Part shown: one piece after another, positions 18,103 through 26,675 of the stretch | Numbering within the stretch: position 1 is the stretch's first letter | Layout: each line of letters begins with the position of its first letter | Assembly: GCF_009389585.1 (NCBI RefSeq) | Contig: NZ_VIYG01000001.1 | Coordinates: 1 to 64,000, forward strand | Source: Oceanobacillus sp. CFH 90083 | GTDB taxonomy: Bacteria > Bacillota > Bacilli > Bacillales > Amphibacillaceae | DNA: 64,000 nt | Direction of reading: 5' to 3' | The notes under the pieces: generated by a model | Database searches by the model: none | The model's input: the letters and a program-made list of their open reading frames with translations, nothing else | Told to the model about the DNA's origin: nothing | Program-made: the position numbers and the translations under genes

Positions 18103-18365
18103 GAAATTTCATGGAGCATGATGTCATAATCATTGAGGACAGACCGGTTTGGGGTTTGGCTATAGCTTTTTGTTAACATAGAAAATGTTCATTTCGTTAC
18201 TCCTGATGGGAATAAACAAGCGACTATGTCTTAGCGAAAATATCGTGATTGGCATGGGATACAAGGGGAAGTATTAGTTACTTTCTCTTTTTTTGTACTT
18301 TACCGAAGCTTAGCAGAAATCGAAAGAATAGTAAGAAAAGCTGGAACTAAATTTTCCATTTGCAT
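18103..18365. other. Gene-free stretch between cad and ars operons
   Basis: A short open stretch after ATG 18111 (MEHDVIIIEDRPVWG) stops after about 20 codons and lacks a ribosome site. No terminator with a clear U-tract was found after cadA. Confidence 0.4.
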
Positions 18366-18403
18366 ATATAAGCAAATAACTATATACTTATATTGATATT
18401 TGA
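18366..18403 (+). promoter_or_regulatory. Probable ArsR operator/promoter
   Basis: An AT-rich imperfect palindrome, ATATAAG (18368-18374) ... CTTATAT, lies 20-55 bp before arsR, followed by TTGATATTTGACT. The position fits an autoregulated ArsR site; exact -35/-10 boxes are ambiguous. Confidence 0.4.
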
Positions 18404-18423
18404 CTAAAAAGGGGAGGATTTAC

Positions 18424-18768
18424 ATGCAGCAAACAAAGATGGAAATAGAAAAAGCTGCTGTCATATTAAAATTACTCGGTGATAAAACCAGGCTGACTAT
18501 GCTGAAGCTAATGGATGAACAAACTTGCTGTGTTTGTGAGTTCGTTCAAATATTTCAATCCAGCCAACCATCCATCAGCCAGCATTTACGCAAACTGAAA
18601 GATTTAGGATTAGTGAAGGAAGAAAGAAAGGGACAATGGATATTTTATTCGATTAATAATAAGAGTGAATATTATTCATTCATCAAACCGATTTTGGATC
18701 AATTACCGGATCAAGATGATAAATTAAAAGAACTGGAAGAAAAAGGTACACGCATTTCTTGTTGTTAG
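18424..18768 (+). CDS. arsR: ArsR arsenical-resistance repressor
   Basis: A 114-residue winged-helix repressor with the As(III)-binding CCVCEF motif (Cys35, Cys36, Cys38) in the alpha3 region and the recognition helix [17 protein letters not shown]. Two C-terminal cysteines (SCC) may add ligands. ATG 18424 follows GGGGAGG; an in-frame TTG at 18400 lies before the ribosome site. First gene of arsR-arsB-arsC. In the family, arsenite or antimonite binding derepresses the operon. Confidence 0.93.
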   Translation: MQQTKMEIEKAAVILKLLGDKTRLTMLKLMDEQTCCVCEFVQIFQSSQPSISQHLRKLKDLGLVKEERKGQWIFYSINNKSEYYSFIKPILDQLPDQDDKLKELEEKGTRISCC

Positions 18769-18784
18769 GTTTGGAGGTCTTATT

Positions 18785-20083
18785 TTGTCAGCAATGCTTA
18801 TACTTGCAATTTTCATATTTGTATTAACCCTGGTTCTTGTCATTTGGCAGCCGAAGAATTTAAATATTGGCTGGTCTGCCATGGGAGGAGCTGTTATAGC
18901 TTTATTTGCAGGAGTAGTGGGGTTTAGTGATGTACTTGAAGTCATTGGCATCACGTGGAATGCCACATTATCATTTGTCGCCATCATCCTTATTTCATTA
19001 GTATTAGATGAAATTGGATTATTTGAATGGGCAGCATTACATATGGCAAGGATAGCAAAAGGGCATGGAATAAAAATGTTTATATATATCAGCATTTTAG
19101 GTGCGATTGTCGCAGCTTTATTTGCGAATGATGGTGCAGCATTAATTCTGACACCAATTGTACTTGCGATGGTACGCCATTTGAATTTCAAAGAAAAAAT
19201 GATTTTTCCATTTATCATGGCGAGCGGGTTTATCGCTGATACAACATCACTGCCATTTATCGTTAGTAACTTAGTTAATATCGTTTCAGCCGATTTCTTT
19301 GGTATTGGATTCGTTGAATATGCGTCCAGAATGATTATTCCCAATTTATTTTCATTAGCTGCAACGATTTCGGTATTATTCATTTATTTTCGGAAAAATA
19401 TACCTAAAAATTATGATGTGTCGAAACTAAAACATCCAGGTGAAGCGATTAAGGACCTGAAAATGTTTCATCTATCATGGTTTGTGCTCAGTTTATTAGT
19501 CATTGGCTACTTTATGAGCGAATTTATCAACGTACCGGTTTCTTTTATCGCTGGAATCATTGCGACTTGCTTTATCATCATGGCAAGGCGCAGTCCGGCT
19601 GTTAATACAAAAGCAGTTGTTAAAGGAGCACCATGGAATATTGTATTCTTCTCTATCGGCATGTATGTGGTGGTCTATGGGTTGGGAAATGCCGGACTGA
19701 CATCTGCATTAGCAGGTATGATCCAAACAGTTGCTGATCAAGGGTTATTTGTTGCAACGGTTGGCATGGGATTCATTGCTGCTTTTCTATCATCCATTAT
19801 GAATAATATGCCCACAGTGATGATAGATGCATTAGCCATTGCGGAAACAAACACATCTGGTGTGTTACGCGAGGCTCTTATTTATGCAAATGTCGTCGGC
19901 TCAGATTTAGGGCCCAAAATTACACCGATTGGTTCTTTGGCAACATTAGTATGGCTCTATGTATTATCACAAAAAGGCGTTAAGATTGCATGGGGAACGT
20001 ATTTTAAAACAGGTATTATTTTAACCCTCCCCATCTTATTGATTACATTGGCAGGTCTATATCTGACACTGATTCTATTTTAA
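18785..20083 (+). CDS. arsB: ArsB arsenite efflux permease
   Basis: A 432-residue membrane protein with about 12 transmembrane segments, ArsB/NhaD superfamily. It begins [20 protein letters not shown] and includes the [16 protein letters not shown] and [18 protein letters not shown] re-entrant signatures of ArsB, rather than Acr3. It exports As(III)/Sb(III) using the membrane potential. The start is a TTG at 18785 placed 8 bp after GGAGG; ATG 18794 would be too far from that site. Confidence 0.93.
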   Translation: MSAMLILAIFIFVLTLVLVIWQPKNLNIGWSAMGGAVIALFAGVVGFSDVLEVIGITWNATLSFVAIILISLVLDEIGLFEWAALHMARIAKGHGIKMFIYISILGAIVAALFANDGAALILTPIVLAMVRHLNFKEKMIFPFIMASGFIADTTSLPFIVSNLVNIVSADFFGIGFVEYASRMIIPNLFSLAATISVLFIYFRKNIPKNYDVSKLKHPGEAIKDLKMFHLSWFVLSLLVIGYFMSEFINVPVSFIAGIIATCFIIMARRSPAVNTKAVVKGAPWNIVFFSIGMYVVVYGLGNAGLTSALAGMIQTVADQGLFVATVGMGFIAAFLSSIMNNMPTVMIDALAIAETNTSGVLREALIYANVVGSDLGPKITPIGSLATLVWLYVLSQKGVKIAWGTYFKTGIILTLPILLITLAGLYLTLILF

Positions 20084-20097
20084 AAAGGAGAATGATG

Positions 20098-20517
20098 ATG
20101 TCTAAAAAAACAATTTATTTCTTATGTACCGGAAACTCTTGTAGAAGCCAGATGGCTGAAGGCTGGGCGAAAAAATATCTTGGAGATACATGGACGGTTA
20201 AAAGTGCAGGCATTGAGGCGCATGGCTTAAATCCAAATGCAGTAAAAGCAATGCATGAAGCTGATATTGATATTTCTAACCAGACATCCGATATTATTGA
20301 CCCGGAAATCTTAAACAATGCGGACTTTGTAGTAACTTTATGTGGGGATGCTGCAGATAAATGTCCAATGACACCGCCGCAAGTAAAACGCGATCATTGG
20401 GGATTTGATGACCCGGCCAAAGCTCAAGGAAATGAAGTTGAAAAATGGGCTGTATTTCAACGGGTTCGCGATGAAATAGGTGACAGAATCAAACGTTTTG
20501 CTGAATCTGGGGAGTAA
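20098..20517 (+). CDS. arsC: Arsenate reductase, thioredoxin-coupled ArsC
   Basis: A 139-residue low-molecular-weight-phosphatase-fold arsenate reductase. The catalytic triad Cys10 (CTGNSCR), Cys82 and Cys89 (LCGDAADKC) is at the same positions as in B. subtilis ArsC. It reduces As(V) to As(III) for export by ArsB. Start 20098 is preferred over the tandem ATGs at 20092 and 20095 by spacing to AAAGGAG and by homologue length. Confidence 0.94.
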   Translation: MSKKTIYFLCTGNSCRSQMAEGWAKKYLGDTWTVKSAGIEAHGLNPNAVKAMHEADIDISNQTSDIIDPEILNNADFVVTLCGDAADKCPMTPPQVKRDHWGFDDPAKAQGNEVEKWAVFQRVRDEIGDRIKRFAESGE

Positions 20518-20644
20518 AACAGCTTTTTAATCAACAAATCTAACTCTTTGCTTTTTCTTAAGCGTAATTGGCGTATTTCCTTCATTAACGCTGTGATGAA
20601 TTGATTCGCTTTTATTATTAAAATAACGTCTGGAAAATCAACAA

Positions 20645-20675
20645 TAAAAGGAGCAGTGTAATGCTGCTCCTTTTA
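20645..20675. terminator. Bidirectional terminator arsC / SDR
   Basis: AAAAGGAGCAG / CTGCTCCTTTT perfect 11-bp stem with A and T flanks, between convergent genes. Confidence 0.88.
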
Positions 20676-20683
20676 CTGTTGAA

Positions 20684-21475
20684 TTAATAAATAGCAGGTA
20701 TTAAACCACCATCCATTCGAACTGCTGTACCTTTCATAGCTCCGGAGTATGGGCTGCTTAAAAATGCTACCATTCGTCCTATCTCAAAAGGACGGATAAA
20801 CCTTTCAATATATGAATCAGGTAAATTAGACAATACAAAGTCTTTTTCAATTTGTTCGAAAGATTTGGAGGTATCGTTCATATCTTTGAGTATATTTTCA
20901 ACATTCTCTGATAATGTGGGCCCGGGCATAATAGTATTAATTGTCACTTCTTTGCCTTTGGTTAAAAGGGATAATGATTTAGATAAAGATAAAATCATTG
21001 ATTTAGTCACAGCATACTGTGGCATATTTCCTGAAGGCATAACAGCTTCTTCGCTGGCAATAAAAATAATTCTGCCAAAATTTCTACTTTGCATTTTTTC
21101 TAAATAAAATCTGGACATATTATCAGCAACGAGGAAATTGGTATCGAAATATTTTTTCCAGACTTCATCAGTGATTTCTTCATAGTTCATCATTTCGTAT
21201 ACGCCTAAATTATTCACAAGAATATCTACATCAGGATGATTATTGCAGATATTTTCTCTATCATCCTTGTTCAATAGATTACCAAAAGCATTTTGAGGAT
21301 TAGTTTCTGGATATTTTTGCTTTATGTCATGAACAACAATTTCTGCTTCCTCATTGCTTCTGCCGTTGACTAAAACATCCACACCTTCTTTTGCAAGTTC
21401 ATAAGCTATCGCCTTTCCTATTCCTTTCGTTGACCCGGTAATAAGTGCTTTTTTATTTTTTAATTTTAAATCCAT
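20684..21475 (-). CDS. Short-chain dehydrogenase/reductase
   Basis: A 263-residue Rossmann-fold SDR. The cofactor motif TGSTKGIG lies at residues ~13-20, with NNLGVY and the catalytic YAVTK (Tyr/Lys). The proline-glycine stretch IMPGPT follows. The start at 21475 is set by AAAGGAGA 9 bp upstream. It is the second gene of an operon with the TetR-type regulator, 4 bp downstream. A role in detoxifying or modifying a small ligand sensed by that regulator is inference. Confidence 0.85.
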   Translation of the reverse strand: MDLKLKNKKALITGSTKGIGKAIAYELAKEGVDVLVNGRSNEEAEIVVHDIKQKYPETNPQNAFGNLLNKDDRENICNNHPDVDILVNNLGVYEMMNYEEITDEVWKKYFDTNFLVADNMSRFYLEKMQSRNFGRIIFIASEEAVMPSGNMPQYAVTKSMILSLSKSLSLLTKGKEVTINTIMPGPTLSENVENILKDMNDTSKSFEQIEKDFVLSNLPDSYIERFIRPFEIGRMVAFLSSPYSGAMKGTAVRMDGGLIPAIY

Positions 21476-21479
21476 ACTA

Positions 21480-22088
21480 TTAGTCTCCTTTATTAGCCAC
21501 ATGTAATACATTTAAGTAAAAAGTAATCGTGTTACGTACAAAACTTTCTTTTGTATTTTTTTCAATTTCAACTAAACTAAAATAAATTTGAGGATCAAAA
21601 ACGTGCATCAATTGATGGGATAAATAGTTATTAGGCAAAGAAGAGTTTACCTCTTTTTTTTCTTTTCCATTTTGTATGATTAGAGAAAAATTCTTTATGA
21701 CCTTATCAATAATTGCATTTAATTCATCATGGTATTGTACATTAAATAATTGATGCATATAAAGAAAATGGTTCTTAGTAAAATCAAAAAAGTCACTATC
21801 AAATCCATAGGTGATTATTTTTTTGATTTTATCGCTTGTAAGATCTTCTTTTTTATCAATAAGTTCCACTTTGTCATTAAATTCTTCTAATTTAGGTATC
21901 AAAATATTAAAAAGTAATTCCTCCTTTGATTTAAAATGCAAATATAAAGTGCCCTTGGCAACATCAGATTCCTTCGCTATGTCATTCATAGTTACTTTAT
22001 CGAAACCTTTTAATCTAAATAATGTCTCTGCATTATTTAGAATGGTAGTATTTCTATCATGAAATATTTTATCCATTCTTTGTGACAT
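21480..22088 (-). CDS. TetR/AcrR-family regulator
   Basis: A 202-residue repressor. The N-terminal HTH reads ILNNAETLFRLKGFDKVTMN then AKESDVAKGTLYLHFKSKEE, the classical TetR signature. The C-terminal ligand domain is not recognised. AAAGGAGG precedes the start. A 30-bp palindrome at 22107-22136, just upstream, is the obvious operator, implying autoregulation of the tetR-SDR operon. Confidence 0.88.
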   Translation of the reverse strand: MSQRMDKIFHDRNTTILNNAETLFRLKGFDKVTMNDIAKESDVAKGTLYLHFKSKEELLFNILIPKLEEFNDKVELIDKKEDLTSDKIKKIITYGFDSDFFDFTKNHFLYMHQLFNVQYHDELNAIIDKVIKNFSLIIQNGKEKKEVNSSLPNNYLSHQLMHVFDPQIYFSLVEIEKNTKESFVRNTITFYLNVLHVANKGD

Positions 22089-22106
22089 GAATAAACCTCC
22101 TTTATT

Positions 22107-22136
22107 TGACCATAAGTCAATTTTGACCTATGGTCA
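22107..22136. promoter_or_regulatory. Palindromic operator of the TetR-SDR operon
   Basis: TGACCATAAGTCA (22107-22119) and TGACCTATGGTCA (22124-22136) form a long near-perfect dyad 18 bp upstream of the regulator start. TGACCATAGGTCA-like dyads are typical of TetR-family sites. Confidence 0.75.
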
Positions 22137-22307
22137 TTTTAATGTATTTTTACCTATTAAGCAAGGAATATCAATATTAGTTAAATATCCACTATAAGAT
22201 GCAGTGGAAATCATGCCAGAAAAAATCAAGAAGCCTTATTAAATTTGGAAAAGAAGATGAGAAAAGGGCTTTCCCTAAGAATTTGTTAAATAAAAGAAAG
22301 AAATTTG

Positions 22308-22349
22308 AGCAATCGAAAAGAAGCTTTTTTTGCCCGCTTATAGTAAACT
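22308..22349 (+). promoter_or_regulatory. Shared upstream element, copy C
   Basis: AGCAATCGAAAAGAA (22308-22322; one change from copies A and B), exactly 21 bp, then TAAACT (22344-22349), before the VOC gene at 22371. Confidence 0.6.
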
Positions 22350-22370
22350 AATGAAAAGGAGGCGTTTTTA

Positions 22371-22769
22371 ATGAGTACAATGATTTTTGTTAACTTTCCA
22401 GTCAAAAATGTTGCTGATGCCACTGTTTTTTACGAGAAGCTAGGATTTACGAAGAACGATGACTTCTCTGATGCCCATGCAAGCTGTATGGTTTGGGACG
22501 AAAATTTTTATATTATGCTGTTAGAACATGCTTTTTATCAGCAATTCCTCAAAGATAAAAAGATTGCTGATACACAAAAAGAAAATGCTGCCTTAATCTG
22601 TTTTAGCATGGAGAGCGCAGAGGCGGTTAAAGAATTCGGGCGATTAGCGAAAGCAAATGGCGGCGATGCTTACCATGTCGACATGGGGATGCCGGAAGAA
22701 CAAATGTATGGCTTAGAGGTATCTGATATTGATGGAAATATGTTAGAACCGATGTGGATGAAGCAATAA
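22371..22769 (+). CDS. VOC-family (glyoxalase-like) protein
   Basis: A 132-residue vicinal-oxygen-chelate protein with two beta-alpha-beta-beta-beta repeats: MIFVNFPVKNVADATVFYEK and, after ~60 residues, YGLEVSDIDGNMLEPMWM. Members include glyoxalase-I-like and antibiotic-binding proteins. The metal positions cannot be assigned with confidence. AAAGGAGGCG precedes the start. Promoter shares the AGCAATCGA element with two DUF1579 genes. Own terminator at 22886. Confidence 0.82.
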   Translation: MSTMIFVNFPVKNVADATVFYEKLGFTKNDDFSDAHASCMVWDENFYIMLLEHAFYQQFLKDKKIADTQKENAALICFSMESAEAVKEFGRLAKANGGDAYHVDMGMPEEQMYGLEVSDIDGNMLEPMWMKQ

Positions 22770-22885
22770 GTATGGAGTGAATATTATATTCTATTGGTGT
22801 GATATTTATCTCTTTATGAAGTCGAAAGATTTTCATTGGCTTTGAAAAAAGTGTGTGAAAGATGGAATTTAAAATTAACATAAAG

Positions 22886-22918
22886 AACCCATTTTGAGAA
22901 TTGCTCAAAATGGGTTTT
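22886..22918 (+). terminator. Terminator after VOC gene
   Basis: AACCCATTTTGAG / CTCAAAATGGGTT stem followed by TTC. Confidence 0.75.
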
Positions 22919-23134
22919 CATATGCATAAATTTTTAATTTGAAATTATTTTTCATGAAGCATACTCTTAAAGCTATGTCTGCTGGTCCCAAGAGAAGCAA
23001 GCACTGGCTAAACTTTCTTTACATCATCTGGTTTGAGCAGTCAATGAAGCGATTGATTTCAATAGACTGCTTGTTTCCTGATAGATTAGTTTGATATTCC
23101 ATAAAGAGTGAGCTTCCTAAAATGATTTAATTGG

Positions 23135-23283
23135 TCTCCCATTTAGTCTTCTCTTAGCTGATTCCGAATATATTCTTGGATTTTCTTTTTATTTCTGCAC
23201 ACTGTATCTGCATATACATAGTACTCTCGACGCCAAAACTTTCGATTGCCGTATTTATATTTAGATTGACGTGCTAATCAAAA
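23135..23283 (-). mobile_element. IS200/IS605 TnpA 3' remnant
   Basis: On the minus strand the stretch reads KYKYGNRKFWRREYYVYAD then KKKIQEYIRNQLRED, stop, MGDQL. This is the C-terminal part of Y1 transposase TnpA of the IS200/IS605 group ('KYGNRxFWxxGYYV'). The catalytic HUH and N-terminus are missing and a TAA replaces the expected Gln codon before MGDQL. Sequence from 22930 to 23135 may belong to the same element's end, but no hairpin end was identified. Confidence 0.7.
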
Positions 23284-23417
23284 AAACGGAGCGTGATTCT
23301 ATAGCTGGTTATCAATGAAGATAAATTTTCTCCCGGAAACCCTCAGAATGAATGGTATAATTAAGTATTGAAATCAGCAGCATGGATTCCTTAATTTACA
23401 CATTTGGAGGTTATATT

Positions 23418-24350
23418 GTGTTGAAAAATTGTAAAAGAACTTCTTTCTCTTTGATTGCGGTGCTCCTTACTATTTTGATGATACCGATGCAAATCATTCA
23501 CGCTGAAGAGAGCCATGAATTATCTGAAATTTATTTTGAAGATGATCGATTAGCACAAGAAATTGCTCACAACCTAAATCTTGAGGATCTTACAGGACAG
23601 ACAATAACAGAGGCAGATATTGCCGGATTAACAAGTTTATATTTTGAGGGAGAATTAACATCATTGGAAGGACTGCAATATGCAGAAAATTTAGAAGAAC
23701 TAAGATTGTTGGAAGCCGATATCGAGGATATAACATTGTTAGCCGGCTTAGAGAATTTAAAAATTTTAATTTTAAGTAATAATAACATCAGAGATATTAC
23801 ATCTTTGGCAAGACTGGAGAATTTACTATACCTAGAGCTGGATGGTAATGAAATCAATAACATTACGAGCTTGTCAGAGCTAAAGAACCTGGAAGAGCTT
23901 AGTTTAGCAAATAATCAAATTGCAGACATTACAGCATTAGAAGAACTAAGCAGCTTAAATTTTCTGGATTTAAATAATAATCTAATTACAGATATTACGA
24001 GTTTGTCGGGGCTGGAAAATTTGACGAGGCTGTATTTAAGTAACAATCAATTAACTGACATTACAGCATTGGAGGGATTAGAAAGCCTTGAACGTTTACA
24101 TTTAGAAAATAATAAACTTTCAGATGTCGATGCATTTCAAGGTTTGCCATTGTCCGAATTGCATATCCGGTTAGCGGGTAATCCTATTAGTGATGAGGCT
24201 ATCCAATATTTACAAACTCACGGTGCAGTAGTTTACGGTATAAACAATGACGGGGATAATGGGGAAAAACCAAATACAAATGTAATATTATTGATAGCTG
24301 TCATACTTCTATTAATAGGTGGCTTTATTGTATATCTGAAGCTGCGCTGA
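23418..24350 (+). CDS. Leucine-rich-repeat surface protein (internalin-like)
   Basis: A 310-residue protein. Residues ~1-32 form a signal peptide (NCKRTSF then a hydrophobic stretch ending IIHAEE). Then come about eight 22-residue LRRs of the SDS22/internalin type, with repeating ENLEELRL, NNNIRDITSLA, NNQIADITALEE, NNQLTDITALEG. A single C-terminal transmembrane segment (VILLIAVILLLIGGFIVYLK) ends in a short basic tail. There is no LPXTG, so it is membrane-anchored rather than sortase-linked. GTG 23418 is chosen for GGAGG 7 bp upstream; upstream codons lack a ribosome site. A binding role on the cell surface is likely; its partner is unknown. Confidence 0.82.
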   Translation: MLKNCKRTSFSLIAVLLTILMIPMQIIHAEESHELSEIYFEDDRLAQEIAHNLNLEDLTGQTITEADIAGLTSLYFEGELTSLEGLQYAENLEELRLLEADIEDITLLAGLENLKILILSNNNIRDITSLARLENLLYLELDGNEINNITSLSELKNLEELSLANNQIADITALEELSSLNFLDLNNNLITDITSLSGLENLTRLYLSNNQLTDITALEGLESLERLHLENNKLSDVDAFQGLPLSELHIRLAGNPISDEAIQYLQTHGAVVYGINNDGDNGEKPNTNVILLIAVILLLIGGFIVYLKLR

Positions 24351-24390
24351 AAACAAGGAAAGAGATTACTACTCTGGAATTTACGAGGGT

Positions 24391-24696
24391 TTGGAAATCG
24401 AAGAAGCAATGATTGTTGGAAATCAAGCGATTGTTAACCATATCAATGACGAAGCAGAAGCGTCACAACAAGAGCGTGAAGATTTTGACCAGGTTCTTCA
24501 GTTAGCTGTACTTGATTTTCAGGTAGAAGCATTCAAGCTTGTGAATGAAACAGACCGGGTTATTTCTATTTTTCCATTGCTGGAGGAAATAGATGACACT
24601 ACGAATACTGCTACAGATGATGATAACTCATCTGAAGATGCATCCAATACAGAAGATGAAGAAGAAAATACAGAATGGAAAAAAGACGCTACATGA
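24391..24696 (+). CDS. Acidic hypothetical protein, possibly 5'-truncated
   Basis: About 101 codons with no convincing start: TTG 24391 lacks a ribosome site, and the frame stays open further upstream into the end of the LRR gene (SGIYEG before LEIEEAM). The first 70 residues are helical (NHINDEAEASQQERED, LDFQVEAFKLVNETD). The C-terminus is a low-complexity acidic tail. Not recognised. It may be the remainder of a secreted protein whose N-terminus was lost by fusion to the LRR locus. Confidence 0.35.
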   Translation: MEIEEAMIVGNQAIVNHINDEAEASQQEREDFDQVLQLAVLDFQVEAFKLVNETDRVISIFPLLEEIDDTTNTATDDDNSSEDASNTEDEEENTEWKKDAT

Positions 24697-24756
24697 ATAG
24701 TGTTTGATTAGGCAGTGGAGATTATCGCATAAGTGATCAAAGCTGTCGGGATACAC

Positions 24757-24840
24757 GGTATAAAAAATGTACCGAAATCAGAGCATCCTATTCCTTATAA
24801 AAGGAATAGGATGCTCGAAATTTGGTATAAATTGCATACC
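24757..24840. repeat. Structured palindromic repeat, copy 1
   Basis: An 84-bp unit: GGTATAAAAAATGTACC, a perfect 16-bp stem (24781-24796 with 24801-24816, loop ATAA), then GGTATAAATTGCATACC. Both flanking boxes are small hairpins in themselves. It aligns end to end with copy 2 at 25386-25467, with compensating changes in stems. The stem lies downstream of the ORF at 24391 and could also act as a terminator, but it has no U-tract. Confidence 0.7.
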
Positions 24841-24992
24841 AGTCATTATGATATTTCACTATCAATTATATTCCTATAGGAGAATATACTAAATCAATTT
24901 ATGATACTCAGAGAAAGGTATATATAATATTCGGATCATTATCTTCATAAACGTTCTAAAAAACTGAAATAAATTTGATAAGAGGAACCGTT

Positions 24993-25112
24993 GTGAAAAT
25001 AACTAGAAATAATTGTTTGCCAGCATATATTCACATTTGCGAAGGTAGTGTTCCATGCGAGGAGACTACAATCTTCAGTAAAACAATTGTAAAAACAAAG
25101 AAAAAAGCTTGA
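24993..25112 (+). CDS. Small ORF in repeat-flanked interval
   Basis: A 39-codon ORF starting GTG with GAGG 9 bp upstream (starts MKITRNNCLPAY, contains CEGSVPCEE, ends in a lysine run). Two cysteines and a basic tail. It lies between the two structured repeats. No family recognised; coding status uncertain. Confidence 0.2.
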   Translation: MKITRNNCLPAYIHICEGSVPCEETTIFSKTIVKTKKKA

Positions 25113-25226
25113 CTAAATAATTTCATGAATGAGCGTATGAAAATGAAGCGAAATAATTTGTTTAGATATTAATTATGTACACATAGTAAAAATAAAACAT
25201 TAATTGTATCTTATTTTCCCGCGAAA

Positions 25227-25265
25227 GACAATAGAAGAGACAGATTTTACACCCTTTCTATTGTC
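25227..25265. repeat. Hairpin GACAATAGAA / TTCTATTGTC
   Basis: A perfect 10-bp inverted repeat with a 19-nt loop and no U-tract, in the same gene-free interval as the structured repeats. Confidence 0.4.
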
Positions 25266-25385
25266 ATGAAATAAAGAGAAGATTTATCCCTTGGCTATAT
25301 TGGATATATTTACCACTAGAAATATGATATTCCGCGAACATAGGAAGCAGGATGTTCTTTCGAAGGGGCGCTGAAGAAGATAGAC

Positions 25386-25467
25386 GGTTCAAATAATGAA
25401 CCATTTTCATTCGTCCTGTTCCTTATATAAGGAACAGGATGTATGAAAATGGTTTAAAATATGAACC
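25386..25467. repeat. Structured palindromic repeat, copy 2
   Basis: An 82-bp unit: GGTTCAAATAATGAACC, outer stem arms AACCATTTTCAT (25399-25410) and ATGAAAATGGTT (25443-25454), inner perfect stem CCTGTTCCTTAT (25415-25426) with ATAAGGAACAGG (25427-25438), then GGTTTAAAATATGAACC. Same architecture as copy 1, with paired substitutions preserving base pairs. Confidence 0.7.
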
Positions 25468-25508
25468 AGCTATTAAAATACTTTTTGCATTCTTTTTATT
25501 GTTATCCA

Positions 25509-26423
25509 TTAACGCAGCATCAAAGCCTTTCTAACTTCAATACCTGCCGCTGCTTCCTCTTTAAAATGATTAACGATAAATTCTCGAAATGCAATCGCCG
25601 CTTTTGATAAATAACGATTTTCCTGCCAGGCTATTCGAAAAATCCGCTCACCTGTTGGATCCTCGATCGGTATTTTTACTAAGTTCAGCTCTTCTCCGCT
25701 TTTACAGCCGCCAACAATAGCAATCCCAAATCCAGAACGCACTAAATCAGCGATACTTGCCGGTTCCTCCGTTTCACATACCATTTTTGGACGAAATCCA
25801 GCTTGCCGGCATAGTTCATCATTCATCATCCGTAAAGGTGAATTTTCTTTATAACCAACAAAAGGTTCCTCTGATACATCATTGAGATGAATCGATTCTC
25901 TGTCTGCATATTTATGTTCGTGTGGGACTGCAAGATAGAGCTTTTCGCGAATCAATGGAATTTCGCTATATCCTTCCAGTTGAATTGGCAGTGAAGTTAA
26001 ATGAAAATCAATTTCCTGGGTTTTTTTCAGATTTTTGAAATCCTCAGTGGAAAATTGGTATATTTGTATATTAATGTCTTGATATTCAGATAAAAAGTTT
26101 TGTAATGGTTCTTTGACCTGCTCCATATTCATAAGTGCTAAATGGAGCCGACCTTGTTTTAAGCCTGATAAATCCTCTACTTCCCGGCGTCCTTCTTCAA
26201 GCAAATGAATTGCAGCTTTTGCTTTTGCTTCAAAAGCTTTTCCATATGGATTCAAACGAATTTGACGCGGTTTACGATCGAATAATGGAACCCCCAAGTC
26301 CTCTTCTAATCGCTGAATTGTTCTGCTTAAAGCAGGCTGAGCGATATGAAGTTCCTCGGCAGCACGGGTCATATGTTCTAATCTTGCCACCGTTAAAAAA
26401 TATTTAAGTTGCAGCAGTTCCAT
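25509..26423 (-). CDS. LysR-family transcriptional regulator
   Basis: A 304-residue LysR regulator. The N-terminal HTH reads LLQLKYFLTVARLEHMTRAA, then LHIAQPALSRTIQRLEEDLG and PLFDRKPRQI. The C-terminal part is a periplasmic-binding-like effector domain with 'EPFVGYKENSPLR' and 'SIADLVRSGFGIAIV'. Start 26423 is fixed by AAGGAGGG. It is divergent from the MDR-VOC pair at 26676, and probably controls it, with a dyad at 26514-26529 between them. Confidence 0.88.
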   Translation of the reverse strand: MELLQLKYFLTVARLEHMTRAAEELHIAQPALSRTIQRLEEDLGVPLFDRKPRQIRLNPYGKAFEAKAKAAIHLLEEGRREVEDLSGLKQGRLHLALMNMEQVKEPLQNFLSEYQDINIQIYQFSTEDFKNLKKTQEIDFHLTSLPIQLEGYSEIPLIREKLYLAVPHEHKYADRESIHLNDVSEEPFVGYKENSPLRMMNDELCRQAGFRPKMVCETEEPASIADLVRSGFGIAIVGGCKSGEELNLVKIPIEDPTGERIFRIAWQENRYLSKAAIAFREFIVNHFKEEAAAGIEVRKALMLR

Positions 26424-26513
26424 CCACTTTCCCTCCTTAATCATTACATTGAGTATATGGAAGTATAGCAAAAGATGTATTTTTTATTATTTTTACATGA
26501 TTATATAATGAAT

Positions 26514-26529
26514 ATTGTCAGAAGACAAT
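26514..26529. promoter_or_regulatory. Dyad ATTGTC-AGAA-GACAAT, candidate LysR site
   Basis: A perfect 6-bp inverted repeat with 4-bp spacer in the divergent intergenic region, just downstream of TATAAT at 26503. It has the size and symmetry of LysR-type boxes. Confidence 0.45.
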
Positions 26530-26675
26530 GCCACTTAGATTAAGAAATGTTACACATGGGTGGGGAAAATATGAGTAAAGTTACGCAAAGTCACAGCAGC
26601 GATCGTCATAGCTTTTCAGTAGATCTTCATTCGAACAATGGTTTTTACAATATATCCTAAGGGGAGATGAGAAAT

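Noticed and set aside
18111-18176. A short gene after cadA (MEHDVIIIEDRPVWG...)
   Set aside because: About 20 codons, no ribosome site, no relatives recognised.
18724-19383. A 219-codon ORF opposite arsB
   Set aside because: Antisense shadow of a hydrophobic membrane protein gene; low-complexity Ile/Ala/Asn content and no ribosome site.
24781-24816. A simple rho-independent terminator
   Set aside because: The stem lacks a U-tract and its flanks are conserved with a second copy 630 bp away, so it was called a structured repeat.
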